DNA from: Gammaproteobacteria bacterium
GTDB taxonomy: Bacteria > Pseudomonadota > Gammaproteobacteria > Burkholderiales > Sulfuricellaceae
DNA length: 64,000 bases
Direction: 5' to 3'
Assembly (NCBI GenBank): GCA_018823025.1
Contig: JAHJJI010000138.1
Location: 49,320 to 113,319 of the forward strand
Shown here: positions 10,066 to 24,850 of the stretch, piece after piece
Numbering within the stretch: position 1 is the stretch's first letter
Layout: each line of letters opens with the position of its first letter
Position numbers and translations under genes: made by a program
Notes under the pieces: generated by a model
What the model saw: only the letters and a program-made list of their open reading frames with translations
What the model was told of the DNA's origin: nothing
Database searches by the model: none

Positions 10066-12194
10066 GATGAACTCCGCTGGATCAAGAGGGCGAGCGAGCG
10101 GCCTGCGAGGGGATAAGTGTCTCCATCCTGGAATTGGCCGTCAAGTTCCAGGCCGCCGGCGAGGTGAGTGTCGAGGACGCTCTGCCATACGCCGCCTTCG
10201 CATAGTACGGGCAGGATGAAGGGTATGGTTTCGTGGTGGCTGTTGAAAAGCAGCAGGAAATTCTTGTCGCGTATAAGTTGACCGCGTTGGTCCTGCTCCT
10301 GCATGCTTTCGCCGCCCAGAAAGACGCCGAGACAGCGCGCGAAATCGTGAGCCCACTCTTCGTCGTTCATCTCGCTGCCGTCGGGCTTGAACCAGTGAAT
10401 GTCCTTGGTGCCAGAGCCGTGGATGGCGCGGCCCTGGAAGAAGTTGCGACGGTGGAATACCGGGTGTTCCCGGCGCAGAGCGATGACGCGTTGCACGAAG
10501 GCGAGGAATTCCCGGTCGTCCGCGGAAAGATTCCAGTTCACCCAGCTGATCTCGTTGTCCTGGCAGTAGGCGTTGTTGCTGCCTTGCTGGGTGCGGCCCA
10601 TCTCGTCACCAGCCACCAGCATCGGCACGCCCTGGGAGAAGAACAGCGTCGCCAGCAGGTTGCGCTTTTGTTGCGCGCGCAGGGCGTTGATGTCGGCATC
10701 CTCGGTCGGCCCTTCGGCGCCGCAGTTCCATGAATTGTTGTTGTCGGTACCGTCGCGGTTGTCCTCACCGTTGGCCTCGTTGTGCTTGTCGTTGTAGCTC
10801 ACCACGTCGTGCAGGGTGAAGCCGTCGTGGGCGTTGATGAAGTTCACACTGGCGTAGGGCTTGCGGCCGCTGTGATCATAGAAATCGCTGGAGCCGGTGA
10901 GACGTTGCGCGAAATCGCCGATCAGGCCGCCATCGCCCTTCCAGTAGGAGCGCATGTTGTCACGGTAGCGGTCGTTCCACTCGCCCCAACCCGCCGGAAA
11001 GTTGCCCACCTGGTAGCCACCCTCGCCCAGATCCCAGGGTTCGGCGATGAGCTTGACCTGTGACAGCACCGGGTCCTGGAGCAGGATATCGAAGAAGGCG
11101 CCGAGGCGATTGACTTCGTGCAGTTCGCGCGCCAGGGCCGAGGCCAGATCGAAGCGGAAGCCGTCGACATGCATCTCCAGCACCCAGTAGCGCAGCGAGT
11201 CCATGATCAGCTGAAGTGCGCGCGGCTGCTGCAGGTTGAGGGTGTTGCCGCAGCCCGTGTAATCCATGCAGTAGCGCGGATTGTCGCCGACCAGTCGGTA
11301 GTAGTAAGCGTTGTCGACACCCCTGAAGGAGAGCGTCGGTCCGAGGTGGTTGCCCTCGGCGGTGTGATTGTAGACCACGTCGAGGATGACCTCGATACCG
11401 TTCGAGTGCAAGGTCTTGACCATGGTCTTGAACTCGCTCACCACGCCGCTGGAGCTGTATCGGTGATCGGGGGCAAAGAAACCGATGGTGTTGTAGCCCC
11501 AGTGGTTGGAAAGGCCCCGCTCGAGAAGATGACGGTCGTCGAGAAAGGCGTGCACCGGCATCAGCTCCACCGAGGTGATGCCCAGGCGCTTGAGATGGTT
11601 GATGACCGGCGCCGTCGCCAGGCCGGCATAGGTGCCGCGCAGGGGCGGCGGAATGTCGGGGTGGTTCTTGGTTAAGCCGCGCACGTGTAGTTCGTACACC
11701 ACCATGTCGGACCAGGGGATGTTCGGGGATTTGTCCTCGCCCCAGGTGAAGGCCGGATCGATGACGCGGCACTTGGGCATGTCGGCGGCGTTGTCGCGGC
11801 GGTCGAAGGACAGGTCTTCGCGACGGTGCCCGATCTTGTAGCCGAAGTGGGCATCGCTCCATTTGATCTGGCCGACGATGTCCTTGGCGTAGGGCTCGAT
11901 CAGCAGTTTGTTGGGGTTGAAGCGGTGACCGTTCTCCGGGTCGTAGGGGCCGTGAATGCGGTAGCCGTAAAGCATGCCGGGGCGTGCCTCCGGCAGGTAG
12001 CAATGCCAGATCAGGTCGGTCCGCTCGCGCAGTTCGATACGCTGAATTTCGCGCCGTCCGGTGGGGTTGAACAAACACAGTTCGACGCGTGTCGCGTTCT
12101 CGGAAAAGATGGCGAAGTTGACACCCTCACCATCCCAGTTGGCACCGCGCGGAAAGGGGGTGCCGGGCCAGACGGCGCTGATGGGTAGAGTCAT
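10062..12194 (-). CDS. glgX: Glycogen debranching enzyme GlgX
   Basis: A GH13 isoamylase-type enzyme of 710 residues that hydrolyses alpha-1,6 branches in glycogen or limit dextrins. This frees linear chains for MalQ and TreY. Residues 1-150 form the N-terminal CBM48 domain (PFPRGANWDGEGVNFAIFS). Nucleophile D349 lies in VDGFRFDLASAL, acid/base E385 in LIAEPWDLGEGGYQVG and D457 in NAHDGFTLHD. The segment NEANGEDNRDGTDNNNSWNC is the characteristic GlgX/TreX signature. Only 10 bases separate it from glgC and its stop overlaps the treZ start. It supplies the debranching step of the proposed glycogen-to-trehalose route. Confidence 0.95.
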   Translation of the reverse strand: MTLPISAVWPGTPFPRGANWDGEGVNFAIFSENATRVELCLFNPTGRREIQRIELRERTDLIWHCYLPEARPGMLYGYRIHGPYDPENGHRFNPNKLLIEPYAKDIVGQIKWSDAHFGYKIGHRREDLSFDRRDNAADMPKCRVIDPAFTWGEDKSPNIPWSDMVVYELHVRGLTKNHPDIPPPLRGTYAGLATAPVINHLKRLGITSVELMPVHAFLDDRHLLERGLSNHWGYNTIGFFAPDHRYSSSGVVSEFKTMVKTLHSNGIEVILDVVYNHTAEGNHLGPTLSFRGVDNAYYYRLVGDNPRYCMDYTGCGNTLNLQQPRALQLIMDSLRYWVLEMHVDGFRFDLASALARELHEVNRLGAFFDILLQDPVLSQVKLIAEPWDLGEGGYQVGNFPAGWGEWNDRYRDNMRSYWKGDGGLIGDFAQRLTGSSDFYDHSGRKPYASVNFINAHDGFTLHDVVSYNDKHNEANGEDNRDGTDNNNSWNCGAEGPTEDADINALRAQQKRNLLATLFFSQGVPMLVAGDEMGRTQQGSNNAYCQDNEISWVNWNLSADDREFLAFVQRVIALRREHPVFHRRNFFQGRAIHGSGTKDIHWFKPDGSEMNDEEWAHDFARCLGVFLGGESMQEQDQRGQLIRDKNFLLLFNSHHETIPFILPVLCEGGVWQSVLDTHLAGGLELDGQFQDGDTYPLAGRSLALLIQRSSS

Positions 12195-12204
12195 AACAGA
12201 TATC

Positions 12205-13424
12205 CTAGATTTGGTAACGGGTTACGTCTGGTATGTCCAGACCCTTGGGTACCACCACCACGCCACCCTCGCTGACGGTATAGCGGGCGCGGTCCGCCGC
12301 CGCATCGAAACCGATCCGGCTGTTCGGTGCGATGTCGTTGTAGCGGTCGACGATGACGCGCTTGAGGCGCGAGCCGCGGCGGATGATACTGTAGTCCATG
12401 ATCACGCAGTCCTCGATCTCGACATCCTCTTCCACAATCACCTCGCGACGCAGGACGGAGTTGTGGATGCGCGCACCCTTAACCATGGAGCCGGCGCCGA
12501 TGGCGCTGTTAATGATCTCACCCGAGACGATGCGGGGTGCCGGCCCCTGGTAATTGCTGGAATTGATGAACCATTGCGGGTTGAAGAGATCGAATCGCGG
12601 CTGCTCGCCCAGCACGTCCTGGTGTGCGGCATAAAAGGCATCGATGGTGCCGACATCGCGCCAGTAGGGCTGCTCCTCGTAGCTGGCGGTGCCGGGGATG
12701 CGATTGTCGGCGAAGTTGTAGGCAAACACCCGGTGGCTGTGGATCAGGCGCGGCAGAATATTGCCGCCAAAATCGTGCTCGTTTTTTTCCTTTGCTTCGT
12801 ACAAAGCTTTCAGCAGGACATCGGTGTTGAACAGGTAATTGCCCATGGAGCCGTAGGCGCGGCTTGGATCAGAGGGGATGGGCGGTGGATTTTTCGGCTT
12901 TTCCAGAAACCCCTTGATCTGGCCCTGTGCGTCGGCGTCGATGATGCCGAAGGCCGACGCTTCAGCCAGCGGCACTGGCAGCGCCGCTACCGACACATGG
13001 GCCGATTTCTGTTGGTGGAAGTCGATCATCTGCCGCACGTCCATGCGATAGATGTGATCGGCGCCGAACACTGCGACCATGTCGGGCGCATGGTGCTTGA
13101 TCAGATTGATGTTTTGAAACACGGCGTCGGACGTGCCCTGGAACCATTCCTGTCCCTCGCGCATCTGTGGCGGCACGATGGTGATGAACTGTCCGGGGCA
13201 GGAGTTGGCATATCCCCAGGCCTTGTTTACGTGCTCGATCAGCGACTGTGACTTGTACTGAACCAGCAGGTAGACGCCGCGTATATTTGAATTCATCATG
13301 TTGCTGAGGACGAAATCGGCGATGCGGTAGCGGCTGCCGAAGGGCACCGCCGGCTTGGATCGTTCCGCCGTGAGGGGATGGAGTCTGGAACCCTGGCCTC
13401 CGGCCAGAACCATGGCGAGCACTT

Positions 13425-13428
<4 letters not shown>
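12205..13428 (-). CDS. glgC: Glucose-1-phosphate adenylyltransferase (GlgC)
   Basis: ADP-glucose pyrophosphorylase of 407 residues. It makes ADP-glucose from ATP and glucose-1-phosphate, usually the committed step of bacterial glycogen synthesis. The nucleotide-binding motif [11 protein letters not shown] is at 10-20, followed by KPAVPFG, and a substrate-site motif [12 protein letters not shown] lies near 130-142. The C-terminal third is a left-handed beta-helix. The start overlaps the stop of treS copy 1 by 4 bases. No glgA or glgM, the usual users of ADP-glucose, is seen in the window, so its partner must be encoded elsewhere or the product serves another route. Confidence 0.95.
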
Positions 13429-16790
<3,362 letters not shown>

Positions 16791-16838
16791 CGTGCTCTCT
16801 GTTTAAAGAAATCTCCCTCAGCGTTACGATGCTTGGAC

Positions 16839-17522
16839 TCAGGGGGTGCGGTCGGAGCGGTCACGCGGGAACCAGCGCTCAAGGAGCGCTGCTGCATAAT
16901 CGCGGCCGCCCAGGCCGAATGCCAGCGCACCAGCGAACACAAAGCCAGCCAGGATGATCAGGAAAGTTTGCTGGATCAGGCCGCCGCTGATTTCCACATT
17001 ATCCATCGCCAGCAACAAGACAAAAACCAGAACCGCGTAGCGCGCAACGCGCCCCAGCAGGTCACCGTCGCTAATGTCGGCGCCGCGACAATAGTTCTGA
17101 ACGGACGTGCCGACAAAGCGTGCAAAATAGCTGCCGAAAACGATGATCAGCAACGCCACCAGGATTTTCGGTACGAACAGCAGTAACTTGCTGAGCAGGT
17201 CTGTCACCTGCATCAGTCCGAGACTGTTGAAGGCAATGATCAGGGACACAAGTAGCGCGGTCGCATAGACGATCCAGCCGACCAGCTCGGTCGTGTCCTT
17301 TTCTGTGCCGCTCTGCTGCAGAAAGCCGTCGACCCCGGCGCGCTCGGTGAGAACGTTGAAGTTGAGCGCGCGCAGCGCCTTGACGAGGCTGTAACGAAGC
17401 GCCTTGGCGATGAGCCAACCCACGAGAAGCACGCCCAGGGCGATCATCAATCGCGGCATAAAAGCGCCGATTTGATTCAAGAACGCGTGCACAGGTTCCA
17501 ACAAGACGCTAATGTTATCCAT
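16839..17522 (-). CDS. MscS-related conserved TM-helix membrane protein
   Basis: A small integral membrane protein of 227 residues with about five hydrophobic segments (roughly 20-40, 80-105, 112-140, 155-175 and 185-210). It ends with the ALAFGLGGRDYA motif seen in the conserved TM-helix proteins related to small-conductance mechanosensitive channels. It lacks the large C-terminal cytosolic vestibule of true MscS. It lies between two treS-maltokinase genes, 17 bases after copy 2 and 48 before copy 1. A membrane-tension or osmotic role beside trehalose genes is plausible but inferred. Confidence 0.75.
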   Translation of the reverse strand: MDNISVLLEPVHAFLNQIGAFMPRLMIALGVLLVGWLIAKALRYSLVKALRALNFNVLTERAGVDGFLQQSGTEKDTTELVGWIVYATALLVSLIIAFNSLGLMQVTDLLSKLLLFVPKILVALLIIVFGSYFARFVGTSVQNYCRGADISDGDLLGRVARYAVLVFVLLLAMDNVEISGGLIQQTFLIILAGFVFAGALAFGLGGRDYAAALLERWFPRDRSDRTP

Positions 17523-17539
17523 AGTAGTTCTCCCTCGGT

Positions 17540-20500
17540 TTATTCTGAAACACCGGCCAGTCCGGCAATTCCCGCTAATGGAACGCCGATCCAGTCAGGT
17601 CGGTTGTCCATTTCGTAACGCAGTTCGTACAAAGCTTTCTCCAGCTCAAACAGATCAAGAAGCTTTGTCGCCGCCTCAAATTCCGTGACACTGGCGTACA
17701 GTCCGCCCTCCACCGCGACTTGCCCGTAGGTCTGGAGGAAGCCTTTGCGCATGCTTTGCTCCCAGAGTCGCGCAACGCGTGCCAGGCGGTCAGGATCGGA
17801 TCCGGCTGTGGCGCTTTGCTGCAAAGCGGCATGGCGCGCGTAGTCAAACGAACGCAGCATCCCCGCGACGTCACGCAATGCACTGTGCTTGGCGCGACGC
17901 TCTTCAAGCGTGCGCTGCGGCTCGCCCTCGAAATCGATGAGCAGAAAATCATCGAGGCAGATCAGCACCTGACCGAGATGCAGGTCGCCATGCAGGCGCG
18001 TCTTCACTCCGACGGGGGTCGAGAGCAAGTCCCTGTTGATGCGCGCTATGAGTGCAGGGGCCGCCTCAGCAACTCGCTCCGCCAATTCGGCCAGGGGTTT
18101 TTCCCAGGTCCCGTGACGTTGGGACAGCAACGCAAGCGTGCTGTGGCATTCATCCTCCACGGTGGCGGCCCAGTTCTTGAGATCAACGGACTGGACCGGT
18201 TCGGGATCGAATGCCGGGTCTCCCGTGCGGCGAGCCAGTGCGATGTGCAGTTCAGCGATGCGGCGCGCCAGCACCTGCATGCGTTCGACCATCGGACCGA
18301 TTTCGTCGTGTATTTCCTCATCTATGTTGCAGTACGATTCCAGCAGACGGGCCAACTGGTCAACGGTGTGGCTCCACGCATCGCCCTGATTCGTGACCTG
18401 GGCTTGCAGTAGCGCCAAGGTATAAGTCGCACCGTTAGTAGCGTGGAATTCGATGCTGCCAGCGACCGGCACGCAGTGCTCGAAGCCGACGACATCAGTC
18501 AGGAATCGCCCCATCTCCAGTTCCGGGCTGATGCCGGCATGCAGGTGCCGGTAAGCCTTGAGAAACAACTGGTCACTGAGCAGGCTGATAGAGTTGCTGC
18601 TCGCAGTCAGGCGCTGCAGTGGCGTAGCGCCCTGTAGCGTGTCGCCGACGACTTTGGTGTAAGCGTCACTGGGCAAGAATCTCAGTGTGCCGCCCTCAGT
18701 CTTCAGCTCGCGGCTCACGCCGATAGATTCGACCATGGCGCGGCAGAATTGTTCGTCGGCCATTGCATCGGTCAGCAAGCCGGTATTGGCCTGCTGACGC
18801 ACCTTGGCGATGGCTACCGATGCCAGGACACGCTGAAATTGTTCGTCAGAATCCTCAAACACCAGGGCCAGTGGGGCGAAATAGCGCGCGGGTTTGGCAG
18901 CCCCGTGGATGTCAATCAATGTCAGCAGCCATTGTGTATCGCCCGCCTGTAGCATGGCGTGTTCGGCGATGGAGGCCCTTTCCAGCGGCTCGGTCTTGGC
19001 CGCGTACCAACGTTGACGCAGCAGGAAGCGCGGCAGTATTTCACGCTCGAACTGGTTTTTTGTTTTTTCGGCCATGGCGATGCGCCAGGGCACGACACGG
19101 TTACGAAAGAAACTGTTCCATCCATCGAACAGCACCAGCACCGCCAGGTCTTCCACGGGTGTGCGGTCGAGATGCCAGCCAGGCGGTTCGGCATCGGTCG
19201 ATAGCCGGAACCAGAAGAAGCCGTAGGCCATCAGGGTCATAAAATAGGGATCTTTTCCGATGGGAGGGAACGCGTTTCGCCCCATCATTTCGACCGGAAC
19301 GCGTCCCTCATAAGCGCCGAGATCCAGTTCCACCGATTGGGCGACGCGACTGACGTTGCTAACGCAAAGGATCACCTCTCCCTCGTACTCACGCAGATAT
19401 GCCAGAATCTTGCGATTGCCCGGATGCATCATGGTCACGCTGCCGCGCCCGAAAGCTTGGGTGGTGTTGCGAACCGCCAGCAAGTGACGAGTCCAGGACA
19501 GCAGCGATGAGGGTTCGCGCGACTGCGATTCGACATTGACGGCCTCAAAACCATAGATCGGATCCTGTATCGGAGGCAGGTACAGGCGTTGCGGGTCGGC
19601 GCGCGAGAAGCCGCCATTGCGATCGCTGCTCCACTGCATCGGGGTGCGCACGCCATCCCGGTCACCCAGAAAAATGTTATCGCCCATGCCGATCTCGTCG
19701 CCGTAATACAGCACCGGGGTGCCCAGCATGGACAGCAGCAGGCCGTTCATCAGCTTGATGCGATCAGGATTGTTTTCGAGCAACGGAGCGAGCCGTCGGC
19801 GAATGCCGATATTGATGCGCGCGCGTGATTCCGCGGCATACATGCTGTACATGTAGTCACGCTCCTTGTTGGTCACCATTTCCAGGGTCAACTCGTCGTG
19901 GTTGCGCAGGAATACCGCCCACTGGCAGTTCGGTGGAATGTCCGGTGTCTGGGCGAGGATCTCCACCACCGGATGGCGATCTTCCTGGGCGATGGCCATA
20001 TACAGGCGCGGCATCAGGGGAAAGTGGTAGGCCATCTGGCATTCGTCGCCGTCGCCGAAATACTCGTGGACGTCTTCGGGCCACATGTTGGCCTCGGCCA
20101 GCAACAGGCGGCCTGGATATTTCGCTTCCAGGCGGCGGCGTATCTCCTTGATGACATCGTGGGTCTCGCGCAGATTTTCGTTACTGGTGCCATCGCGCTC
20201 GATCAGGTAGGGGATCGCGTCGAGACGAAAGCCATCCACGCCCATTTCCAGCCAGAACTCCATGGTGCTCATTACCGCCTGAAGCACCTCCGGGTTGTCA
20301 AAATTCAGGTCGGGCTGGTGGCTGAAAAAGCGGTGCCAGAAATACTGTTGTGCGACCTCGTCCCAGGTCCAGTTGGACTTCTCTGTGTCGGTAAAAATGA
20401 TGCGCGTGCCCGCATATTTCTTCGGATCGTCGCTCCACACGTAGAAGTTGCGTTCGGGAGAATCTTTGGGCGCCTTGCGCGCAGCTTGAAACCAGGGATG

Positions 20501-20881
20501 CTGGTCGGAGGTGTGGTTGACTACCAGTTCGGTGATGACGCGCAGATTGCGCCGGTGCGCCTCAATTACAAACGCACGGAAGTCGTCCAGCGTGCCGTAA
20601 GAGGGGTGCACGTTTTCATAATCGGATACGTCATAGCCGTCGTCACGCTGCGGCGAAGGGTAAAACGGCAACAGCCAGATGGTATTGACGCCGAGCGACT
20701 GGACGTGGTCGAGCCGCTCGGTCAGGCCCTTGAAATCACCTATGCCATCACCGTTGCCATCTGCATAGGCTTTGATGTGCAGTTCATAGATGATCGCATC
20801 CTTGTACCAGAGAGGGTCGTTCCCCCAATTCAATACGTCTGGAGAGGGGATGTCTTGATTCTTGTTGTTGGTCTTACTCAT
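17540..20881 (-). CDS. treS: Trehalose synthase-maltokinase fusion, copy 2
   Basis: A second bifunctional TreS-Mak protein, 1113 residues. The TreS half has D221 ([10 protein letters not shown]), E263 (LLAEANMWPED) and D329 (LRNHDELT), exactly matching copy 1. The C-terminal maltokinase has HGDLHLGQ at 964-971 and a DFEGEP motif. It lies 12 bases after glgE, so it is the copy most directly paired with the maltosyltransferase that uses maltose-1-phosphate. The two copies are separated only by the MscS-like gene. Whether they differ in direction preference or regulation cannot be read from sequence; both look catalytically complete. Confidence 0.95.
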   Translation of the reverse strand: MSKTNNKNQDIPSPDVLNWGNDPLWYKDAIIYELHIKAYADGNGDGIGDFKGLTERLDHVQSLGVNTIWLLPFYPSPQRDDGYDVSDYENVHPSYGTLDDFRAFVIEAHRRNLRVITELVVNHTSDQHPWFQAARKAPKDSPERNFYVWSDDPKKYAGTRIIFTDTEKSNWTWDEVAQQYFWHRFFSHQPDLNFDNPEVLQAVMSTMEFWLEMGVDGFRLDAIPYLIERDGTSNENLRETHDVIKEIRRRLEAKYPGRLLLAEANMWPEDVHEYFGDGDECQMAYHFPLMPRLYMAIAQEDRHPVVEILAQTPDIPPNCQWAVFLRNHDELTLEMVTNKERDYMYSMYAAESRARINIGIRRRLAPLLENNPDRIKLMNGLLLSMLGTPVLYYGDEIGMGDNIFLGDRDGVRTPMQWSSDRNGGFSRADPQRLYLPPIQDPIYGFEAVNVESQSREPSSLLSWTRHLLAVRNTTQAFGRGSVTMMHPGNRKILAYLREYEGEVILCVSNVSRVAQSVELDLGAYEGRVPVEMMGRNAFPPIGKDPYFMTLMAYGFFWFRLSTDAEPPGWHLDRTPVEDLAVLVLFDGWNSFFRNRVVPWRIAMAEKTKNQFEREILPRFLLRQRWYAAKTEPLERASIAEHAMLQAGDTQWLLTLIDIHGAAKPARYFAPLALVFEDSDEQFQRVLASVAIAKVRQQANTGLLTDAMADEQFCRAMVESIGVSRELKTEGGTLRFLPSDAYTKVVGDTLQGATPLQRLTASSNSISLLSDQLFLKAYRHLHAGISPELEMGRFLTDVVGFEHCVPVAGSIEFHATNGATYTLALLQAQVTNQGDAWSHTVDQLARLLESYCNIDEEIHDEIGPMVERMQVLARRIAELHIALARRTGDPAFDPEPVQSVDLKNWAATVEDECHSTLALLSQRHGTWEKPLAELAERVAEAAPALIARINRDLLSTPVGVKTRLHGDLHLGQVLICLDDFLLIDFEGEPQRTLEERRAKHSALRDVAGMLRSFDYARHAALQQSATAGSDPDRLARVARLWEQSMRKGFLQTYGQVAVEGGLYASVTEFEAATKLLDLFELEKALYELRYEMDNRPDWIGVPLAGIAGLAGVSE

Positions 20882-20893
20882 CGTGTCGCCTGT

Positions 20894-22882
20894 TTAAAGG
20901 AAATAGTCGAAGTCGCGTTCACTGCGCAGACGGCGGCGCAGGCGCAGGATGTGCACCGGCGAGGACTGCGGATCGAGGCGGACGAAGTTGCGCGCTCCCT
21001 GCCACAGGAAGCGGGCGCCGGAAAGCAGATCGTGGGCCTGGAAGGGCGCGTCGTCTGGTACACCCAGCTCGGTCAGGGGCAACTCGATCCAGCCAGCCTG
21101 AACATTGTGCGGGTCCAGGTTGGCGACCATGACCAGGGTATCGTCGCCGGCGGTCTTGCTGTAGCAGAGCATCAGGGGATTGTCGATCGGGTGGAAGCTC
21201 AGGCTCCAGTCCGACTGCAGGGCGGGGTTTTCACGGCGGACGCGATTGAGGCGAGTGATGTAATCGCGCAGGCTATCCGGCCGCTGAAGATCGCGGTGGC
21301 GCAACTGAAATTTCTCGGAATCCAGGTATTCCTCGCCGCCCGGCTTGAGTGCCTCATGTTCCATCAGCTCGTAGGCCGGGCCGTAAATGCCGTAGTTGGC
21401 GCCCAGGGTCGCCGCCAGAGCCACCCGCAACAGGAAGGCGGGACGGCCGCCGTACTGCAGGAACTCGGGCAGGATGTCCGGGGTATTAGGCCACAGGTTG
21501 GGGCGGAAATATTCGCGCGAGTGGTGGCGGGAGAGCTCGGTGAAGTACGCTGTCAGCTCCTGCTGGGTGTTGCGCCAGGTGAAGTAGGTATAGGACTGGG
21601 TGAAGCCGAGTTTCGCCAGACGGTGCATGATCCTTGGCCGGGTGAAAGCCTCGGCGAGGAAGATGACTTCCGGGTGTTCGGCCTTGACGCCGCCGATCAG
21701 CCATTCCCAGAAAGGGAAGGGTTTGGTGTGCGGATTGTCGATGCGGAAGATGGTCACGCCCTCGCCGATCCAGTGGTCCACCACGCCTTTCAGTTCGTGC
21801 CACAGCGCGTCGCTGTCCTCGCACTCGAAATCGAAGGGATAGATGTCCTGGTACTTCTTGGGCGGATTTTCCGCGTACTGGATGCTGCCGTCCGGGCGGT
21901 GGCGGAACCACTCGGGATGCTCGGTCACGTAGGGGTGATCCGGCGCGCACTGGAAGGCGATGTCCATGGCGACTTCCAGGCCACGGGCGCGGGCCTCGGT
22001 GATCAGGCGGCGGAAATCCGCCGCGCTGCCCAGTTCGGGGAGAATGTCGCGATGACCGCCCTCGGCGGCGCCGATGGCCCAGGGGCTGCCGGGATCATTC
22101 GGGCCGGCCGTGAGCGTGTTGTTGGGGCCCTTGCGGAAAGTCCGGCCGATCGGGTGGATGGGTGGAAGGTAGAGTACGTCGAAGCCCATGTCGGCGATGT
22201 ACGGCAGCCGCTCGATGACATCGGCGAAAGTGCCGTGGGCACCGTTTTCGCCGCATGAGCGGGGGAAAAGCTCGTACCAGGCGGAGAAGCGCGAGCGCAC
22301 GCTGTCGACCACCACTTCCAGCACGTGGGCGTATTCGCTGACGAACAGTCGTTCGCCATACGCGGCCATCAGGGCGGCCAGGCTTTCTCTTTGCGCCATG
22401 GTCTGGCCGGCTTCGGGCGCGGCGACACCTAACGTGGCGGCGATCTCTGCAAGGCGGCGACGGTCGTCGCCATCGGCACGAGCCGCTGCGGCATCCACCA
22501 GCATGGTGCCGATCTGCAGGGCGATGGCGATGTCGTCGGCCTCATTTCGCCGGGAGAGGTCGTGGCGCCAGGTCAGGAAACGATCCACCCAGGCGACGAC
22601 GGTGTATTCGTGCCGGCCCAGGGCGGCGACATGGAAGCTGGCCTGCCAGCGGTCGTTGCCGCTGGCCGTCATGGGCACTTCTTCCCAGGCTTTGGTGCCG
22701 GCCGGTCGATGCAGCAGCAGGCAGCGCAACTGGTCATGACCATCGCCGAAGACATCCGCCTCGACCATCACTTCCTCGCCGACGACGCGCTTGATGGGGA
22801 AGCGGCCTGCGTCGATTTCGGGGCTGACCCGCTCGATCATAGCGCGGGAGCGGCTGGCTTGGGGAAGGGTGGATTTCTTCAT
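20894..22882 (-). CDS. glgE: Alpha-1,4-glucan:maltose-1-phosphate maltosyltransferase (GlgE)
   Basis: A GH13 subfamily 3 enzyme of 662 residues. It transfers maltosyl units from maltose-1-phosphate to the non-reducing end of alpha-1,4-glucan. The N-terminal domain begins [18 protein letters not shown], a GlgE hallmark. Nucleophile D382 is in [19 protein letters not shown] and acid/base E411 in [11 protein letters not shown]. The stretch [13 protein letters not shown] near 427-439 is also typical. Its stop lies 12 bases before treS copy 2, and its start overlaps the glgB stop by 4 bases. This is the core of the GlgE pathway known from actinobacteria and some proteobacteria. Confidence 0.96.
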   Translation of the reverse strand: MKKSTLPQASRSRAMIERVSPEIDAGRFPIKRVVGEEVMVEADVFGDGHDQLRCLLLHRPAGTKAWEEVPMTASGNDRWQASFHVAALGRHEYTVVAWVDRFLTWRHDLSRRNEADDIAIALQIGTMLVDAAAARADGDDRRRLAEIAATLGVAAPEAGQTMAQRESLAALMAAYGERLFVSEYAHVLEVVVDSVRSRFSAWYELFPRSCGENGAHGTFADVIERLPYIADMGFDVLYLPPIHPIGRTFRKGPNNTLTAGPNDPGSPWAIGAAEGGHRDILPELGSAADFRRLITEARARGLEVAMDIAFQCAPDHPYVTEHPEWFRHRPDGSIQYAENPPKKYQDIYPFDFECEDSDALWHELKGVVDHWIGEGVTIFRIDNPHTKPFPFWEWLIGGVKAEHPEVIFLAEAFTRPRIMHRLAKLGFTQSYTYFTWRNTQQELTAYFTELSRHHSREYFRPNLWPNTPDILPEFLQYGGRPAFLLRVALAATLGANYGIYGPAYELMEHEALKPGGEEYLDSEKFQLRHRDLQRPDSLRDYITRLNRVRRENPALQSDWSLSFHPIDNPLMLCYSKTAGDDTLVMVANLDPHNVQAGWIELPLTELGVPDDAPFQAHDLLSGARFLWQGARNFVRLDPQSSPVHILRLRRRLRSERDFDYFL

Positions 22883-24837
22883 GCTGCTCCTCTATTTCCG
22901 GATGCCTGTTTCAGATACACCACGCCCAGTGGTGGCAGGGCCAGCGAGAGGGAGTGATAGTGGCCTTGCGCCGCCACCGGCGAGGCCTCAACGCCGCCCA
23001 GATTGCCGACACCGCTGCCGCCGTAGATTTCAGCGTCGCTGTTGAGGATTTCCTGCCAGTAGCCGCCATGCGGCACACCAACGACGTAGTTCTGTCGCGC
23101 CACCGGCGTGAAGTTACAGACCACCAGCACGCTGTCTTCGGGATTGCGGCCATGGCGCAGGAAACTGATCACGCTTTCTTCCCAGTCGTGGAAATCCACC
23201 CAGCTGAAACCGTCGCCGGAAAAGTCTTTCTCGTAGAGCGCTGGCTCGGACCTGTAGCAGCGGTTGAGGTCACCCATCCAGCGTTGCAGGCCGCCATGCA
23301 GCGGATATTGCAGGACATGCCATTCCAGGCTTTCGTCGTGTTGCCATTCGCGTTTCTGGCCGAACTCCCCGCCCATGAACAGCAGCTTCTTGCCGGGATG
23401 GCCCCACATGTGGCCGTAGAGCAGGCGCAGGTTGGCGAATTGCTGCCATTCGTCGCCCGGCATCTTGCCAATCATCGATCCCTTGCCGTACACCACCTCG
23501 TCGTGCGACATAGGCAGGACGAAATTTTCGGTGAAGGCATACCAGATGCTGAAGGTGAGCTTTTCGTGGTGATACTTGCGGAACACCGGGTCCTGCTGGT
23601 AGTACTTCAGCGTGTCGTGCATCCAGCCCATGTTCCACTTCATGCCGAAGCCCAGGCCGCCCATGTAGGTTGGGCGCGATACCATCGGCCAGGCGGTGGA
23701 TTCCTCGGCGATGGTCAGGGTGTCCGGGTGATCGCGATACACCGCCTCGTTGAGGCCTCGCAGGAATGACATAGCCGCGAGGTTTTCCCGGCCGCCATGC
23801 TCGTTGGGGATCCACTCGCCCTCATTGCGTCCGTAATCGAGGTAAAGCATCGAGGCGACGCCGTCGACGCGGATGCCATCGATATGGTACTTGTCGAGCC
23901 AGAACAGGGCGCTGGACATCAGGAAGGCGCTGACTTCGTTGCGGCCATAGTTGAAGATGGCGCTTTTCCATTCGGGATGGAAGCCCTGACGCGGATCGGC
24001 ATGCTCGAACAGGTGGGTGCCGTCGAAATAGGAGAGACCATGCTCGTCGCTGGGAAAGTGCGAGGGCACCCAGTCGAGGATCACGCCGATACCCGCCTGG
24101 TGCAGGTGGTCGATCAGGAACATCAAGTCCTGCGGCGTGCCCTGGCGCGAGGTCGGGGAAAAATAGCCGGTGGTCTGGTAACCCCAGGAGCCAAAGAACG
24201 GATGCTCGGTGACCGGCAGCAGTTCGACGTGAGTAAAGCCCGTTTCGCGTATATGATCCGCCAGTAACGGCGCGATTTCCCGGTAGCTAAGGGAGCGATT
24301 ATCTTCCTCGGGCACCCGTCGCCACGATCCCAGATGCACTTCGTAGATCGACATTGGCGCATCGAGCGCGTTAGCCGCCCGTCGCCGCGACATCCATTCC
24401 CCGTCATTCCAAGTATAAGCCATATCCCAGACACGAGAACCAGTGAGTGGCGGAACTTCACTGAACATAGCGTAAGGGTCGGCCTTGTCGACCTGATAGT
24501 TATTTTCACGCGAAGTGATGTGATATTTGTAGCAATCTCCACTGACTATGCCCGGCACAAAGCTTTCCCATATACCGGAACCATCCGTTCGTGCGGCCAG
24601 AGGATGGGAAACCTTGTCCCATCCATTGAAATCGCCAAAGACCGTTACAGTCATGGCATTTGGCGCCCACACCGCGAAGTGCGTGCCATCTTGCCCATCT
24701 CTAGTAATGAGATGGGCTCCCAGTTTTTCGGAAAGACGGGCATGGGTTCCTTCCTTGAAAAGGAATACGTCGTGCTCGGTGAGCGAGCTGGAACTGACGT
24801 GCTGGCTGTTTTTATTCCGGGTAGCAATTTCTTCCAT
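22879..24837 (-). CDS. glgB: 1,4-alpha-glucan branching enzyme (GlgB)
   Basis: A branching enzyme of 652 residues and the first gene of the glucan/trehalose run. It introduces alpha-1,6 branches into the chain made by GlgE. A CBM48 domain covers about 40-140 ([21 protein letters not shown]). Nucleophile D325 is in [17 protein letters not shown], acid/base E378 in TIAEEST and D446 in PMSHDEVV. It is shorter at the N-terminus than the E. coli enzyme, lacking the first of the two beta domains. The ATG at 24837 is preceded by a strong AGGAGG seven bases upstream. Confidence 0.96.
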   Translation of the reverse strand: MEEIATRNKNSQHVSSSSLTEHDVFLFKEGTHARLSEKLGAHLITRDGQDGTHFAVWAPNAMTVTVFGDFNGWDKVSHPLAARTDGSGIWESFVPGIVSGDCYKYHITSRENNYQVDKADPYAMFSEVPPLTGSRVWDMAYTWNDGEWMSRRRAANALDAPMSIYEVHLGSWRRVPEEDNRSLSYREIAPLLADHIRETGFTHVELLPVTEHPFFGSWGYQTTGYFSPTSRQGTPQDLMFLIDHLHQAGIGVILDWVPSHFPSDEHGLSYFDGTHLFEHADPRQGFHPEWKSAIFNYGRNEVSAFLMSSALFWLDKYHIDGIRVDGVASMLYLDYGRNEGEWIPNEHGGRENLAAMSFLRGLNEAVYRDHPDTLTIAEESTAWPMVSRPTYMGGLGFGMKWNMGWMHDTLKYYQQDPVFRKYHHEKLTFSIWYAFTENFVLPMSHDEVVYGKGSMIGKMPGDEWQQFANLRLLYGHMWGHPGKKLLFMGGEFGQKREWQHDESLEWHVLQYPLHGGLQRWMGDLNRCYRSEPALYEKDFSGDGFSWVDFHDWEESVISFLRHGRNPEDSVLVVCNFTPVARQNYVVGVPHGGYWQEILNSDAEIYGGSGVGNLGGVEASPVAAQGHYHSLSLALPPLGVVYLKQASGNRGAA

Positions 24838-24844
24838 CTGAGAA

Positions 24845-24850
24845 CCTCCT
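24845..24850 (-). promoter_or_regulatory. Ribosome binding site of glgB
   Basis: A perfect AGGAGG on the minus strand, seven bases before the glgB ATG. It fixes the start of the first gene in the cluster. Confidence 0.8.

Noticed and set aside
19898..22258. 786-codon open frame antisense to treS copy 2 and glgE
   Set aside because: Spans two intact genes on the opposite strand, has no domain and no ribosome binding site; a shadow of codon bias.
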